A stretch of DNA of 64,000 bases, from contig DATHVN010000141.1 of NCBI GenBank assembly GCA_035461305.1, positions 52,249 to 116,248 on the forward strand. Reading direction: 5' to 3'. Position numbers and translations under genes: made by a program. The notes below the pieces were generated by a model. The model was not told the origin of the DNA and made no database searches. It saw only the letters and a program-made list of their open reading frames with translations. Positions 1 to 7,973 of this stretch are shown here, piece after piece. This DNA is from Euzebyales bacterium. GTDB lineage: Bacteria; Actinomycetota; Nitriliruptoria; Euzebyales; JAHELV01. Position 1 is the first letter of the stretch, and each line of letters opens with the position of its first letter.

Positions 1-476
1 CACGCGAGGTAACCGGCGACGAGCTCGAACGTCGAGAAGTCCGGCAGGATCCGCACGACCAGGCCGAAGACCGCGGCGAGCACGAGGCTGATCAGCGGGC
101 CGATCCCGACGATCACTATCTCGTCGCGCGCCGTCCGCGGTTCACCGACCGACTCGGTCACGCCACCGAGCAGGAACAGCGTGATACTGCGCACGTCGAC
201 GCCGCGGTCGAGGCTGGTGACGGCGTGGCCGACCTCGTGGGCGAAGATGCACGCGATGAACAGCAGCGTCGTCGCAGCGGCGGTCGTCCACGCGCCGACC
301 GGCTCACCGTCGAACGCCGGACGGGCCATGAAGTCCCGCGCGAGCCAGAATGTGAAGAGCCCGATCAAGGCGAGCAGGGACGGACCGACGCGCAGCGGCA
401 CCCCATGCACGTGCAACAAGGTCCAGCGCGCACCGACGACCAGCCCACCAGGTCCAGGTCGTGTGCGCTCGGCCAT
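1..476 (-). CDS. Site-2 protease family (M50) membrane metalloprotease, 3' end outside window
   Basis: Translating the minus strand from the ATG at 476 gives about 158 residues before the window edge. A hydrophobic segment near residues 73-85 runs straight into HEVGHAVT, the HExxH zinc motif of peptidase family M50. A GPLISLVLAAVFG segment follows, like the conserved glycine-rich second helix of these proteases. The family cleaves substrates within the membrane or acts as a metalloprotease facing it. The C-terminal half, with the second metal-ligand motif and any CBS domains, lies beyond position 1, so the subgroup is undecided. The next feature upstream is a tRNA read away from it, so the gene probably has its own promoter in 477-540. 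Confidence 0.85.
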   Translation of the reverse strand, partial: MAERTRPGPGGLVVGARWTLLHVHGVPLRVGPSLLALIGLFTFWLARDFMARPAFDGEPVGAWTTAAATTLLFIACIFAHEVGHAVTSLDRGVDVRSITLFLLGGVTESVGEPRTARDEIVIVGIGPLISLVLAAVFGLVVRILPDFSTFELVAGYLA

Positions 477-540
477 GCAGCTCCCCGTGAAGCGTGAACC
501 ACCTCGCTCGCTATACTGCCCGCCGAGTCCGAGTTCTGCT

Positions 541-629
541 GGAGCCGTCGCCTAGTCTGGCCTATGGCGCGGTCTTGGAATGGCCGTAGGGCGGTGACGC
601 CCTCGAGGGTTCGAATCCCTCCGGCTCCG
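541..629 (+). tRNA. tRNA-Ser (anticodon GGA)
   Basis: The 7-bp acceptor stem (GGAGCCG with CGGCTCC) is perfect and is followed by a G discriminator. The anticodon stem is CGGTC/GGCCG with loop TTGGAAT, which gives anticodon GGA (codon UCC). There is a long class II variable arm and a T arm of GAGGG-TTCGAAT-CCCTC. No CCA is encoded. The long variable arm and G73 fit serine. Confidence 0.95.
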
Positions 630-1070
630 CTCTGCGACGCCCGCCGATCGGCTTACGATCGTCGGTGCGCCGAGACCGCTGGGGGCTCCCGCCCGGACCC
701 GTTGGTCGCATGGCTCCCGCTGCGTTTGTGACGGGACACGTGGCTCTCGTCGGGGAAACCACGGACCGGTGCTCATGTGATTCTCGCCGGACGTAGCCCG
801 CGCTGCCGACGGTCGCCGGTCGCACCGCACATCAGCGCCGCGACGCCAGCGTCCGGGCGGCGATGCGCCAACCCAGGCCGACGTCGCCGGCGCGGAAGAT
901 GATCGAGTCGCGCACCTCGACGCGCGATCGCGCGCCTGACGTGGGTCCACACGACGGGGTCGGCGCCGGCCCGCACCTGCTCCATGGTCGGAGGCGGTTG
1001 CACGACGACGCCCTCCCCGCCATCAGTGTCGGCTGCCGGGCAGTCTACTGCCGCAGGTCGGCTGTCCGGG
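630..1070. other. Intergenic stretch with no convincing gene
   Basis: No intact gene is supported here. On the minus strand, codon-like sequence runs from about 1023 to 832 but changes frame near 915-925: one frame reads GADPVVWTHVRRAI and another reads RVEVRDSIIFRAGDVGLGW to a stop at 832. This could be a short degenerate gene with one frameshift, or chance. I do not recognise it. Confidence 0.3.
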
Positions 1071-1460
1071 TCAGGGGTCGCGGATCGTGTTGATCATGTG
1101 TGGCGCGGCGCGAGCGACGTACGCGAGGACCTCCCGGGCCGCGTCATCGGGCCAGCCCTGACGGCCGATCGCGCCCGCCATCAGCTGCGCCCAGCGCAGG
1201 GCCTCGACCTCGGTGATCACGAACGGCGCGTGCCGCATGCGCAACCGGGGGTGTCCGTGACGCCGCGAGTAGATGGGACCGCCACCGAAGTACTGAGCAA
1301 GGAACTGCCCCAAGTGCCGCGTGCCGGGCTCGAGGTCGTCGGGGTAGTGCGGACGCAGCACCGGGTCCTGCTCCACCGCCGCGTAGAAGTCCTCCACAAG
1401 GGCGTGGAACGCCGCCTCGCCGCCGACCCGTTCGAACACGGTCGTGGGCTCGCCGCTCAT
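1071..1460 (-). CDS. glbO: Group II truncated haemoglobin (GlbO-like)
   Basis: This 129-aa protein has the size of a 2-on-2 globin. The B-helix pair Phe25-Tyr26, the proximal haem ligand His77 in the RMRHAPF motif and Trp90 (the G8 Trp in EALRWAQLM) identify group II (trHbO). Family members bind O2 and other small ligands, and in actinobacteria they are linked to oxygen or NO and peroxide chemistry. Its ATG at 1460 overlaps the tadA stop (ATGA), so the two are translationally coupled. The C-terminus APHMINTIRD is typical of the family. Confidence 0.92.
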   Translation of the reverse strand: MSGEPTTVFERVGGEAAFHALVEDFYAAVEQDPVLRPHYPDDLEPGTRHLGQFLAQYFGGGPIYSRRHGHPRLRMRHAPFVITEVEALRWAQLMAGAIGRQGWPDDAAREVLAYVARAAPHMINTIRDP

Positions 1461-1948
1461 CGGCGGTCGACGCCGGGCGTCGCCGCCGTGGCGCGTCGCC
1501 GACGGTGGAAGAACCGCGTGAGCACGCCGGCGCACTCGTCCGCCCGGATGCCGCTGACGACCGTGGCGCTGTGGTTGAGCCGCTCGTGGCGCGCGAGGTC
1601 CATCAGCGACCCAACGGCACCGGCCTTGGGGTCGGAGGCGCCGTAGACCAGCATCGGCACCCGTGCGAGGACGACCGCGCCGGCGCACATGGCACACGGC
1701 TCCAGCGTGACGTACAGCACGCAGCGCTCCAGGCGCCACGACCCGACCACCTCGGCAGCTGCCCGCAACGCCAGCATCTCGGCGTGCGCGGTCGGGTCCT
1801 GCCGGCGCTCCCGCTCGTTGTGGGCGCGGGCAATGATCTGCCCGTCCCGAACCACGACCGCCCCCACCGGCACGTCGTCGTGGGCCTCGGCGGCACGGGC
1901 CTCGGCCAGCGCCTCGTCCATCCAGATGCGGTGCGTCAGCGTGCTCAC
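1457..1948 (-). CDS. tadA: tRNA-specific adenosine deaminase (cytidine/deoxycytidylate deaminase fold)
   Basis: This 163-aa protein is predicted to convert A34 to inosine in tRNA-Arg. Zinc-site residues are His55 and Glu57 (TAHAEM) and Cys85/Cys88 (PCAMC), in the HAE...PCxxC layout of the family. ARVPMLVYGASDPKAGAVGS is the typical TadA sequence after the second zinc motif. The GTG at 1948 is chosen because the residues after it (THRIWMDEAL) match the usual N-terminus; an ATG at 1921 would be shorter. It is the first gene of a two-gene unit with glbO. A tRNA-Ser lies just upstream on the same strand. Confidence 0.9.
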   Translation of the reverse strand: MSTLTHRIWMDEALAEARAAEAHDDVPVGAVVVRDGQIIARAHNERERRQDPTAHAEMLALRAAAEVVGSWRLERCVLYVTLEPCAMCAGAVVLARVPMLVYGASDPKAGAVGSLMDLARHERLNHSATVVSGIRADECAGVLTRFFHRRRRATAATPGVDRR

Positions 1949-1984
1949 CGGTTCGTCCCAACGGCGGCGGGCGGGCAGGCCCCG

Positions 1985-2073
1985 TGGTGGAGGTGGGATT
2001 CGAACCCACGAGGGCGTTGCCGCCCTACCGCATTTCGAGTGCGGCGCACTAGGCCGGGCTATGCGACTCCACC
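1985..2073 (-). tRNA. tRNA-Ser (anticodon CGA)
   Basis: On the minus strand the 7-bp acceptor stem GGTGGAG/CTCCACC is perfect. The anticodon stem is CCGCA/TGCGG with loop CTCGAAA, giving anticodon CGA (codon UCG). There is a long variable arm and a T arm of GTGGG-TTCGAAT-CCCAC. The base after the acceptor stem reads A rather than the G usual for bacterial tRNA-Ser, and no CCA is encoded. Confidence 0.93.
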
Positions 2074-2162
2074 GCGGCGCGCACGGCAGTGCGCGGCGAG
2101 GCGACAGACTACCATCGCCATCCGCTGCCACGCCGTCGATCTGCAGCGATCCGAGAGAGGTC

Positions 2163-2828
2163 ATGACCGAGTCCGCCACCACGCGCCGCCGTGAGCTGTG
2201 CGACCTTCTGTCCAGCTTGACCCTCGAGCAGTGGACGGCCGAGACGCTGTGCGCCGGCTGGGACGCCGCTGACATCACCGCCCACCTGATCGTCCGTGAG
2301 CGTGAGCCGTGGACCGGTCCCGGGCTCGTCCTCGGCGGACCGTTCGCCGACCTGACCGATCGCCGGCGGGCCGCGTGGAAGGCACGCGGGCGGGAGGCGC
2401 TGATCGGGGCGCTGCGGGCTGGTCCGCCCTGGCCGCTGACGGTCGCTCCCCTCGAGGGCACGCAGGTCGTCGAGGACTGGATCCATGAGCAGGATGTCCG
2501 CCGTGGCGGGGCCGGCCTGTCGACGCCACCGCCAAGACCCGGGCTGGAGCGCCTGCTGTGGGGTGCTGCGCGGCGCTTCGCGTTGAGGACGCTCTCGGTC
2601 GACGCCAACGTCGTGATCGAGCTCACCGACGGGCGGCGGCGCCGCCGGCTCCAGTCGCGGCGGAGGCTGCCGTTCGCGACCTCGACCGACGCCGCCGCGG
2701 ATGTCACGATCACCGGTCGGGTCGCCGAGCTGCTGCTGTACGCGGTAGGCCGCGACGGCGCTGAGGTCGAGGTGACGGGCGACGCGGCGGCCGGGTCGCT
2801 GCTCGCGGCCAGCCCTCGCAGCGTCTGA
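2163..2828 (+). CDS. TIGR03085-like (DinB/mycothiol-dependent-enzyme fold) protein
   Basis: The 221-aa product opens with a segment ending in LTLEQWTAETLCAGWDAADITAHLIVRE. That is the N-terminal helix bundle of the actinobacterial TIGR03083/TIGR03085 families, where the CAGW...H region supplies a metal ligand. The family is related to mycothiol-dependent maleylpyruvate isomerase and DinB-like thiol transferases, but the substrate here is unknown. The ATG at 2163 follows a GAGAGAGG ribosome-binding site. The C-terminal part (VTITGRVAELLLYAVGR) resembles the SCP2-like tail found in relatives. It ends 6 bp from the convergent GNAT gene. Confidence 0.75.
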   Translation: MTESATTRRRELCDLLSSLTLEQWTAETLCAGWDAADITAHLIVREREPWTGPGLVLGGPFADLTDRRRAAWKARGREALIGALRAGPPWPLTVAPLEGTQVVEDWIHEQDVRRGGAGLSTPPPRPGLERLLWGAARRFALRTLSVDANVVIELTDGRRRRRLQSRRRLPFATSTDAAADVTITGRVAELLLYAVGRDGAEVEVTGDAAAGSLLAASPRSV

Positions 2829-2834
2829 CCCGAG

Positions 2835-3293
2835 TCACTCCCGCTCGCGCACCACGTAGGCAGCGGTGACGCCACGTTCGAACCCGAGCGCGCGCCAGAA
2901 CGCATCGGCACGATCGCTGCCGTCCAGGACGATCAGCTCGTCGGTGTGGGCACCGAGCTCGGTCAGCTGCCGCTGCAGTGCGTTGACCAATCGCCGCCCC
3001 ACGCCGCGACGCCGGAACCGCTCCTCCACCGCCAGTCGGGACAGCACGGCCGTCCGGCCATCGTACGAACCGGCGATTGCGCCGACGAGCTGCGCATCCA
3101 TCAATGCGATGATGACGAGCTCCGGATCTCGACGGCGGAGGCGGGCGATCTCGTTGCGGAACCCACGTGGCGACGGCGGGAGGTCGGCGCGCTCCCACAG
3201 CTGTGCGATGGCGTGGACGTCCCCGCGTCCGGCGCGTCGCACCGTCACATCGCGGGATCCGAGCTCTGCTGGGGATGCTCCCGATGCTGTCAT
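2835..3293 (-). CDS. GNAT-family N-acetyltransferase
   Basis: The 152-aa protein has a single GNAT domain. Beta-4/beta-5 (VLSRLAVEERFRRRGVGRRLVNAL) carries the acetyl-CoA pyrophosphate loop RRRGVG, and the late motif DRADAFWRALGFERG matches motif B. The acceptor substrate cannot be predicted. The start at 3293 gives a short extension ahead of VTVRRAGRGD, where a GTG is an alternative start. It is convergent with the TIGR03085-like gene and faces a roughly 280-bp upstream region that also precedes the zinc-ribbon gene. Confidence 0.82.
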   Translation of the reverse strand: MTASGASPAELGSRDVTVRRAGRGDVHAIAQLWERADLPPSPRGFRNEIARLRRRDPELVIIALMDAQLVGAIAGSYDGRTAVLSRLAVEERFRRRGVGRRLVNALQRQLTELGAHTDELIVLDGSDRADAFWRALGFERGVTAAYVVRERE

Positions 3294-3575
3294 CTGTCCA
3301 CTCCCGGTGCGAGGGCGGTGGCGGTCGTGGGCGGCGATGCAGCGGTTCGCTGCATTCGCAATCTGCCCGCGATCAGCGAACGGCCCGTGTCGTGGAGTTG
3401 ATCATCTGAGTAATGCTATGGTTGCGCGCTGTGGCCATTCTAGGCTAGTCTCACGCTCGGCAATGCAGCCGTGACACAACCATGTTGGGGGTGGTCGGGG
3501 TGGTTGTCCATAGGTACATTGCCCATCAAACCAATTGCACGTGTCATCGAACGCAAGTCGAAGGGGAGTCTGCGA

Positions 3576-3980
3576 ATGACGAAGCCCGAGATCTGGGGCC
3601 GGTGCCCGTCATGCGCCCGATGGTTCCCGTGCCCCAACTGGTTCCAGCGCGATCAGGAGCACCCGACATGCCCACGCTGCGGGATCGAGCCCACGCGCAT
3701 CGAAAACCGCGCACCACGGCCGCCCGCCGCCGTCAGGTGCGCTGAGCAATACCGGGAGGATCTACGGGAATCACTCGGCAACGCCCTCAGCTACACCCAC
3801 CAGCTGTGGGGCCTGTCCCGTTCCCTGTCCGCCTCGTCGCGGCTGACCACCGTCGCTGAGCAACTCGGTGAGCTCGAAGCGGTGCTGGAGGCCGAGCTCC
3901 GCCGCGCGGAGCTGATCGCCGGCGAGCTCGAACGCCTCGGCGAGTCGACGTCAGACTCGCAGTTGCCGGCGACCGCGTGA
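3576..3980 (+). CDS. Hypothetical protein with N-terminal zinc ribbon
   Basis: This 134-aa protein of unknown role starts at the ATG at 3576, preceded by AAGGGGAG at 3561-3568. An upstream in-frame ATG at 3471 would add 35 residues of unlikely composition. Residues 10-37 hold CPSC...CPRC, a likely four-cysteine zinc ribbon, with an extra CPNWF between the pairs. From about residue 60 there is a helical, possibly coiled-coil region rich in Leu, Glu and Arg (LGELEAVLEAELRRAELIAGEL). The 3294-3575 region upstream is less GC-rich than its surroundings. TTGCGC and TAGTCT near 3424-3452, about 18 bp apart, are a weak promoter candidate. Confidence 0.7.
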   Translation: MTKPEIWGRCPSCARWFPCPNWFQRDQEHPTCPRCGIEPTRIENRAPRPPAAVRCAEQYREDLRESLGNALSYTHQLWGLSRSLSASSRLTTVAEQLGELEAVLEAELRRAELIAGELERLGESTSDSQLPATA

Positions 3981-3988
3981 CCGGAGGA

Positions 3989-4005
3989 TCTGCGGATCCC
4001 GCAGA
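3989..4005. terminator. Hairpin between convergent genes
   Basis: A perfect 7-bp inverted repeat (TCTGCGG, loop ATC, CCGCAGA) sits in the 45-bp gap between the zinc-ribbon gene and the convergent HAD gene. It has no T-tract, as is common in high-GC genomes. It may work in both directions. Confidence 0.45.
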
Positions 4006-4025
4006 CCCTTCCGAGCTCGGGCCCG

Positions 4026-4691
4026 TCAGCGGAACGGTAGGGCGAGCAGCCCCTCGACCACGCCAGGCAGGTCGACCGCGTTCACATCGGCGGCCTCGAA
4101 GGCCGTGACGGTGCCGCCTTCGTGACGGCTGGCGTAGCCGGTGACCAGGCCTGCGCGGCGGGCGCCGTGCACGTCCCACGAGTGCACGGCGACCATCGCC
4201 ATGCGCTCGGGCGTGACCTCGTTGCGTTGCGCACAGTGGGTGTAGGGCAGCGGGGCGGGCTTCCAGCGCCGCACCTCGCCGACGTCGTGGCACGATGCGA
4301 CGAGGTGGCGCAGACCAGCGCGCTCGAGCAGCTGCGCGGTCATGTCGGCATGGCCATTCGTCAGTGTGACCGCCGGCACACCAGCGTCGACCAGGCGTTC
4401 CAGGGCCGGCCGCACGTCCGGATGCGGGTCGAGATGCGCGAACCGCCGGAGCACCGTCGCGGCCACCTCGTCGTCATCGAGCATCCGCTCCAACGTGTGC
4501 CGGGCGAGTTCGCGGAACGGCACGAAGTCACCGGCGCAGGTGAGGGCGAAGCCGTCGGACAGCACCTGCGAGAACCAACGCTGGAGGGTGCCGTCGGCAG
4601 CGCCGACCTCGTCCAGCGCCCGTCCAACCCCATCAAGCGAGAACAGCGTCTCGTTGACGTCGAAGGCGACGACCAAGGGGCGCAGCACCAT
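4026..4691 (-). CDS. HAD-superfamily hydrolase, haloacid dehalogenase type II-like
   Basis: The 221-aa protein has all HAD motifs. Motif I is FDVNETL (nucleophile Asp11), motif II is TLTNG, and the motif III lysine is in RRWKPAPLPYTH. A late AVHSWDVHGARRAGLVTGY segment contains the aspartate. The length and the SLDGV...ALDEVG cap match L-2-haloacid dehalogenase-type proteins. Those hydrolyse haloacids, but many members act on other substrates. It is a single gene, convergent with the zinc-ribbon gene. Confidence 0.82.
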   Translation of the reverse strand: MVLRPLVVAFDVNETLFSLDGVGRALDEVGAADGTLQRWFSQVLSDGFALTCAGDFVPFRELARHTLERMLDDDEVAATVLRRFAHLDPHPDVRPALERLVDAGVPAVTLTNGHADMTAQLLERAGLRHLVASCHDVGEVRRWKPAPLPYTHCAQRNEVTPERMAMVAVHSWDVHGARRAGLVTGYASRHEGGTVTAFEAADVNAVDLPGVVEGLLALPFR

Positions 4692-5313
4692 CAGGGCAGT
4701 CTACGCGCCGCCTCTGAGACCGGCCGGACGGCACGCGCAGCCCGCCCGTACCGGTCGACAGATCCAGGACGTCGGTCCCAGGGGCCCGTCGCGCCGCGAC
4801 GCGACTCGGCTGATGACGCCATTGCAGCACCGTCGTCGCCGTGGCGCCCGTGGTCGTCCTCGCTGCACCACCCGCCGCGGCGGTACAGTGCGCACCACGG
4901 GTGACGTCCTGCCAGTCCCGTGGTCGACGGCCTGCGCCATGACGCCTTCACAGTGACGTCGGCGACGTACCGTCGCCCGCGGCACCGTCATGCGGGTGGG
5001 CACGCTGGCGCTCGTGGGCCGCCGCTGGGCAACGTGATCGCCAACGACGCCGCAGCGTCCGCGAGGGGCGCGGCCAACCGCCTCGCCCGCGCCGGCATCG
5101 CCCAGCGGCGTTCGCCGGGCTGTTCGCGCCGGACGCTGCAGTGCGCCACGGTGCGATGGGGCGTCCCGCTGCGGACGATGGAGGTGCTGACGGCCGGCGG
5201 TACGACGGCGCCACCCAAAATGACCGGCGTACGATCATCGGTGCAAGATCTTGGGTATTGTCGCCGGGACACTGGCACGCAACCAGTCACGTCTCCTGCC
5301 GAGGAAACAGGTC
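4692..5313. other. 622-bp stretch with no supported gene
   Basis: Several open frames cross this stretch in all directions, but none has convincing composition, a plausible ribosome-binding site plus start, or recognisable motifs. It lies upstream of the divergent HAD gene and the DUF6458 gene and presumably holds their promoters. A decayed gene is possible; I see no clear remnant. Confidence 0.4.
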
Positions 5314-5550
5314 ATGGGTATCGGATCAAGCATCGCAATCATCGCGATCGGTGCGATCTTCGCGTTCGCGCTCGACTTCGACGTCGCGGGCCTCGACATC
5401 AGGGTCATCGGCTACATCCTGATGGCCGCGGGCCTGCTCGGCCTGCTGTTCACCGCGCTCATCTTCGGGCGCCGCGACACGGGTCGGACCGTCGTTCGTG
5501 AGGAGCCTCGACGCCGCGAGGTCGTGCGCGAACGGGAGATCGACCGCTAG
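5314..5550 (+). CDS. DUF6458-like small membrane protein
   Basis: The 78-aa protein starts at the ATG at 5314, after GAGGAAA. It has two transmembrane helices (about residues 4-22, IGSSIAIIAIGAIFAFAL, and 34-53, VIGYILMAAGLLGLLFTALI) separated by a short DFDVAGLDIR turn. A very basic and acidic cytoplasmic tail follows (RREVVREREIDR). This two-helix layout with the VAGLDIRVIGYILM signature matches the actinobacterial DUF6458 family, whose function is unknown. It ends 18 bp before the O-methyltransferase start. Confidence 0.75.
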   Translation: MGIGSSIAIIAIGAIFAFALDFDVAGLDIRVIGYILMAAGLLGLLFTALIFGRRDTGRTVVREEPRRREVVREREIDR

Positions 5551-5568
5551 AAAGACATCGACGCGGTC

Positions 5569-6234
5569 GTGGGCGACGACGGCTTCGCGGCGGTCGACGC
5601 CTATCTCGACGATCTGTTCGGTGGCGACGACCCGGCGTTGATGGCCGGGCTCGCGCGCGCCGAGGCGGCCGGGCTGCCAGCGATCAACGTGTCGTCGAAC
5701 CACGGTCGGCTGCTGCACGTCCTCGTGCTGGCGCGCCGGGCCACGCGTGTGCTCGAGATCGGCACGCTCGGCGGCTACAGCGCGATCTGGATGGCCCGCG
5801 CGCTGCCGCCGGACGGGCAGTTGGTATCGCTCGAGCGCGAGCCCGCGTACGCCGAGGCCGCCCGCGGCAGCATCGAATGCGCGGGCCTCGCGGACCGTGT
5901 CGAGATCCGCCTCGGGCGGGCACTCGACTCGCTGGCCGAGCTCGAGCGCGAGGGCGCCGGTCCGTTCGACATGGCGTTCATCGACGCCGACAAGGAGCCC
6001 TATGCCGACTACCTGCAGGCCGTGCTGCGCCTCTCGGCACCGGGCACGCTGATCGTCGCCGACAACGTCGTCCGCAGCGGCTCGGTCGCCAGGGGGCCGT
6101 CCGACGACCCGGCCGTGACAGGCATCCAGCGGTTCAACGCCGCGCTGGCGGGCGACCCGGGGCTCGCGGGCGCCATCGTTCAGATGGTGGGCACCAAGGG
6201 CCACGACGGCATGGCGCTTGCCGTCGTCCGCTGA
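5569..6234 (+). CDS. O-methyltransferase (family 3, catechol-OMT-like)
   Basis: This 221-aa, SAM-dependent methyltransferase has motif I VLEIGTLGGYSAIWMARAL near residues 60-78. The acidic ribose-binding residue is in VSLEREPAYAEAA. AFIDADKEPYADYL and VADNVVRSG supply the metal-binding aspartates and asparagine of the cation-dependent family 3 enzymes. The natural acceptor is probably a small catechol-like or other hydroxylated compound, but it is not determined. The GTG at 5569 gives a full-length domain. It is possibly co-transcribed with the DUF6458 gene. Confidence 0.88.
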   Translation: MGDDGFAAVDAYLDDLFGGDDPALMAGLARAEAAGLPAINVSSNHGRLLHVLVLARRATRVLEIGTLGGYSAIWMARALPPDGQLVSLEREPAYAEAARGSIECAGLADRVEIRLGRALDSLAELEREGAGPFDMAFIDADKEPYADYLQAVLRLSAPGTLIVADNVVRSGSVARGPSDDPAVTGIQRFNAALAGDPGLAGAIVQMVGTKGHDGMALAVVR

Positions 6235-6243
6235 CGCTGGCGC

Positions 6244-7050
6244 TCACGTCATGAGGTCACGTCGGGTGAACCCGACGACGCCCGCGACGGCGGCGACCAG
6301 CGGAACCGCGGCGAGTTGCGCCAGACCCGGCCAGTCGAAGCCCGTGAACAGCGGGCGCGCCCCGAGGTACCACGAGAACGGTGACACGGCCAGCATCCAG
6401 TCGGCATCGATCGTGGGGCCGATCGCGTCGAGCATGAACGCGCCCACGCCGAACGCCGCGGCCACGCCCAGGCCGATCGCGCGCCGACCGGTGATTGCGC
6501 CGACCGCGAGGCCGATCGTGCCGAAGCCCAGGAGCAGCAGCAGCAGCCCGGTTGACCCGGCGACGACGTTGCCGATGGCCACGTCGAGGTCCAGCACGAC
6601 GACCAACGCGATGGTCACGACCGTCAGCGCAGCGACCGGCACGAGGATGTTGAGCCACAGCGCTCCGAGGCGCTCCAGCAGCACCCGTGCACGGCCGACG
6701 GGTGCCGTCACCTCGAGCTCCAGCGTGCCGTCCTCCTCCTGGCCGGCGACCAAACGCGTCCCCGTGGCGATCGCGAAGACCGACAACAGGATCGGGCCGA
6801 GCAGGCCGTAGACGGTGGACGTGATGTAACCGGCGGGCGTGGCGATCTCGTCGTACCCGAAGGCGTTCACCATCGCCTCGGGCAGGTTCTCGACCATCGC
6901 CGCCATGTCATCGACGCCCATCACGGGGTAGAGGCCGATGTACATCGTCGCGATCGCGGCCAGGGCGACGCTCCACAGCAGCAGCGCGCGGCGCTGGTCC
7001 GTCATGACGCCACCGAGCACCGTGCCCGGTACGGCGGTGTTCGCGGCCAT
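6244..7050 (-). CDS. ABC-2 type exporter permease
   Basis: This 268-aa membrane protein has about six transmembrane helices. It has an N-terminal cytoplasmic start, a first helix near LLLWSVALAAIATMYIG, and the QEEDGTLELEVTAPVGRARVLLERL cytoplasmic coupling loop seen in ABC-2 permeases. Its ATG overlaps the ATPase stop at 7050 (ATGA). It is the last gene of the tetR-ATPase-permease operon. As with TetR-linked exporters in actinobacteria, the likely role is export of a toxic or signalling compound; the substrate is unknown. Confidence 0.88.
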   Translation of the reverse strand: MAANTAVPGTVLGGVMTDQRRALLLWSVALAAIATMYIGLYPVMGVDDMAAMVENLPEAMVNAFGYDEIATPAGYITSTVYGLLGPILLSVFAIATGTRLVAGQEEDGTLELEVTAPVGRARVLLERLGALWLNILVPVAALTVVTIALVVVLDLDVAIGNVVAGSTGLLLLLLGFGTIGLAVGAITGRRAIGLGVAAAFGVGAFMLDAIGPTIDADWMLAVSPFSWYLGARPLFTGFDWPGLAQLAAVPLVAAVAGVVGFTRRDLMT

Positions 7051-7973
7051 CAGTGGGTCACCTCCCGTGCGCGACGGTCGTCTGCCGGCACGCGGTAGAA
7101 GTCCAGGAACAGGTCCTCGAGCTCGCGGTCCTGCGCGGACCACGCCGTCACGCGGTACGCCGCCGCAGCCTTGAGCAGTGCGTCCGGCTCCCCCCGCAGC
7201 ACGCATCGCAGCGTCCTGCCGTCCACGGTCGCGTCCTCGACGCCGGGCAGCGACGAGAACGCCACGACGTCGATGTGCTCGGCGAAGCGCAGCTCCACGA
7301 CCTGGCCGGCGCGGTGACGCAGCGTCCGGACGTCGTCGGTGTCGACGACCACCCCGTCGCGGATGATCGCAACCCTGCCAGCGACGTCCTCGACCTCGCT
7401 GAGCACGTGCGAGGACATGAACACTGTCGCCCCCGCGTCCCGGGACTCACGCACCAGATCGAGGAACTCGCGTTGCAGCAGAGGGTCCAGCCCGCTCGAC
7501 GGCTCGTCGAGGATCAGCAGCTCGGGTCGGTGCATGAACGCCTGCACGACGCCGACCTTCTGCTTGTTGCCCTTCGACAGCCCGCGGATCGGCCGGTCGA
7601 GATCGAGGCCGAAGCGCTCGGCCAGCGGGCCGATGCCATCGTCGCCGGCACCGCCGCGCAGGCGCGAGAGGTAGCGCAGCAGCTGGCCGGCGGTCCGCCG
7701 GCCGGACATGGCGAGCTCACCCGGGATGTACCCGATGCGGGCCCGCAGCGCGGGTCCGCCGCCGGCCGGCGAGGTGCCGAGGACCTCCGCACGGCCCTCG
7801 GTGGGCCGCAGCAGGTCGAGCAGCACCCGGATCGTCGTCGACTTCCCCGCACCGTTGGGCCCGAGGAACCCGAAGATCTCACCGCGCTCGACCTCGAGGT
7901 CGAGGCCATCGAGCGCCCGGACCCTCCCGTAGTCTTTGACCAGTCGCTGCGTGCGGATCACGACGTCGTTCAT
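7050..7973 (-). CDS. ABC transporter ATP-binding protein
   Basis: The 307-aa nucleotide-binding subunit has Walker A GPNGAGKS at residues 38-45. The signature loop is degenerate (GLSKGNKQK) and Walker B is LLILDEPSSGLD, with the H-loop in SSHVLSEVEDVA. The C-terminal 90 residues form the extra domain seen in exporter ATPases of the DrrA/CcmA group. ATGA overlaps at both ends (7971-7973 and 7050) couple it to tetR upstream and the permease downstream. Confidence 0.93.
   Translation of the reverse strand: MNDVVIRTQRLVKDYGRVRALDGLDLEVERGEIFGFLGPNGAGKSTTIRVLLDLLRPTEGRAEVLGTSPAGGGPALRARIGYIPGELAMSGRRTAGQLLRYLSRLRGGAGDDGIGPLAERFGLDLDRPIRGLSKGNKQKVGVVQAFMHRPELLILDEPSSGLDPLLQREFLDLVRESRDAGATVFMSSHVLSEVEDVAGRVAIIRDGVVVDTDDVRTLRHRAGQVVELRFAEHIDVVAFSSLPGVEDATVDGRTLRCVLRGEPDALLKAAAAYRVTAWSAQDRELEDLFLDFYRVPADDRRAREVTH

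Noticed and set aside
1457..2911. A 484-codon open frame spanning tadA, the tRNA-Ser and the next two genes on the minus strand
   Set aside because: Only the last 163 codons have coding character (TadA). The upstream part is antisense to the 2163 gene and crosses a tRNA; it is an open-frame artefact of high GC.
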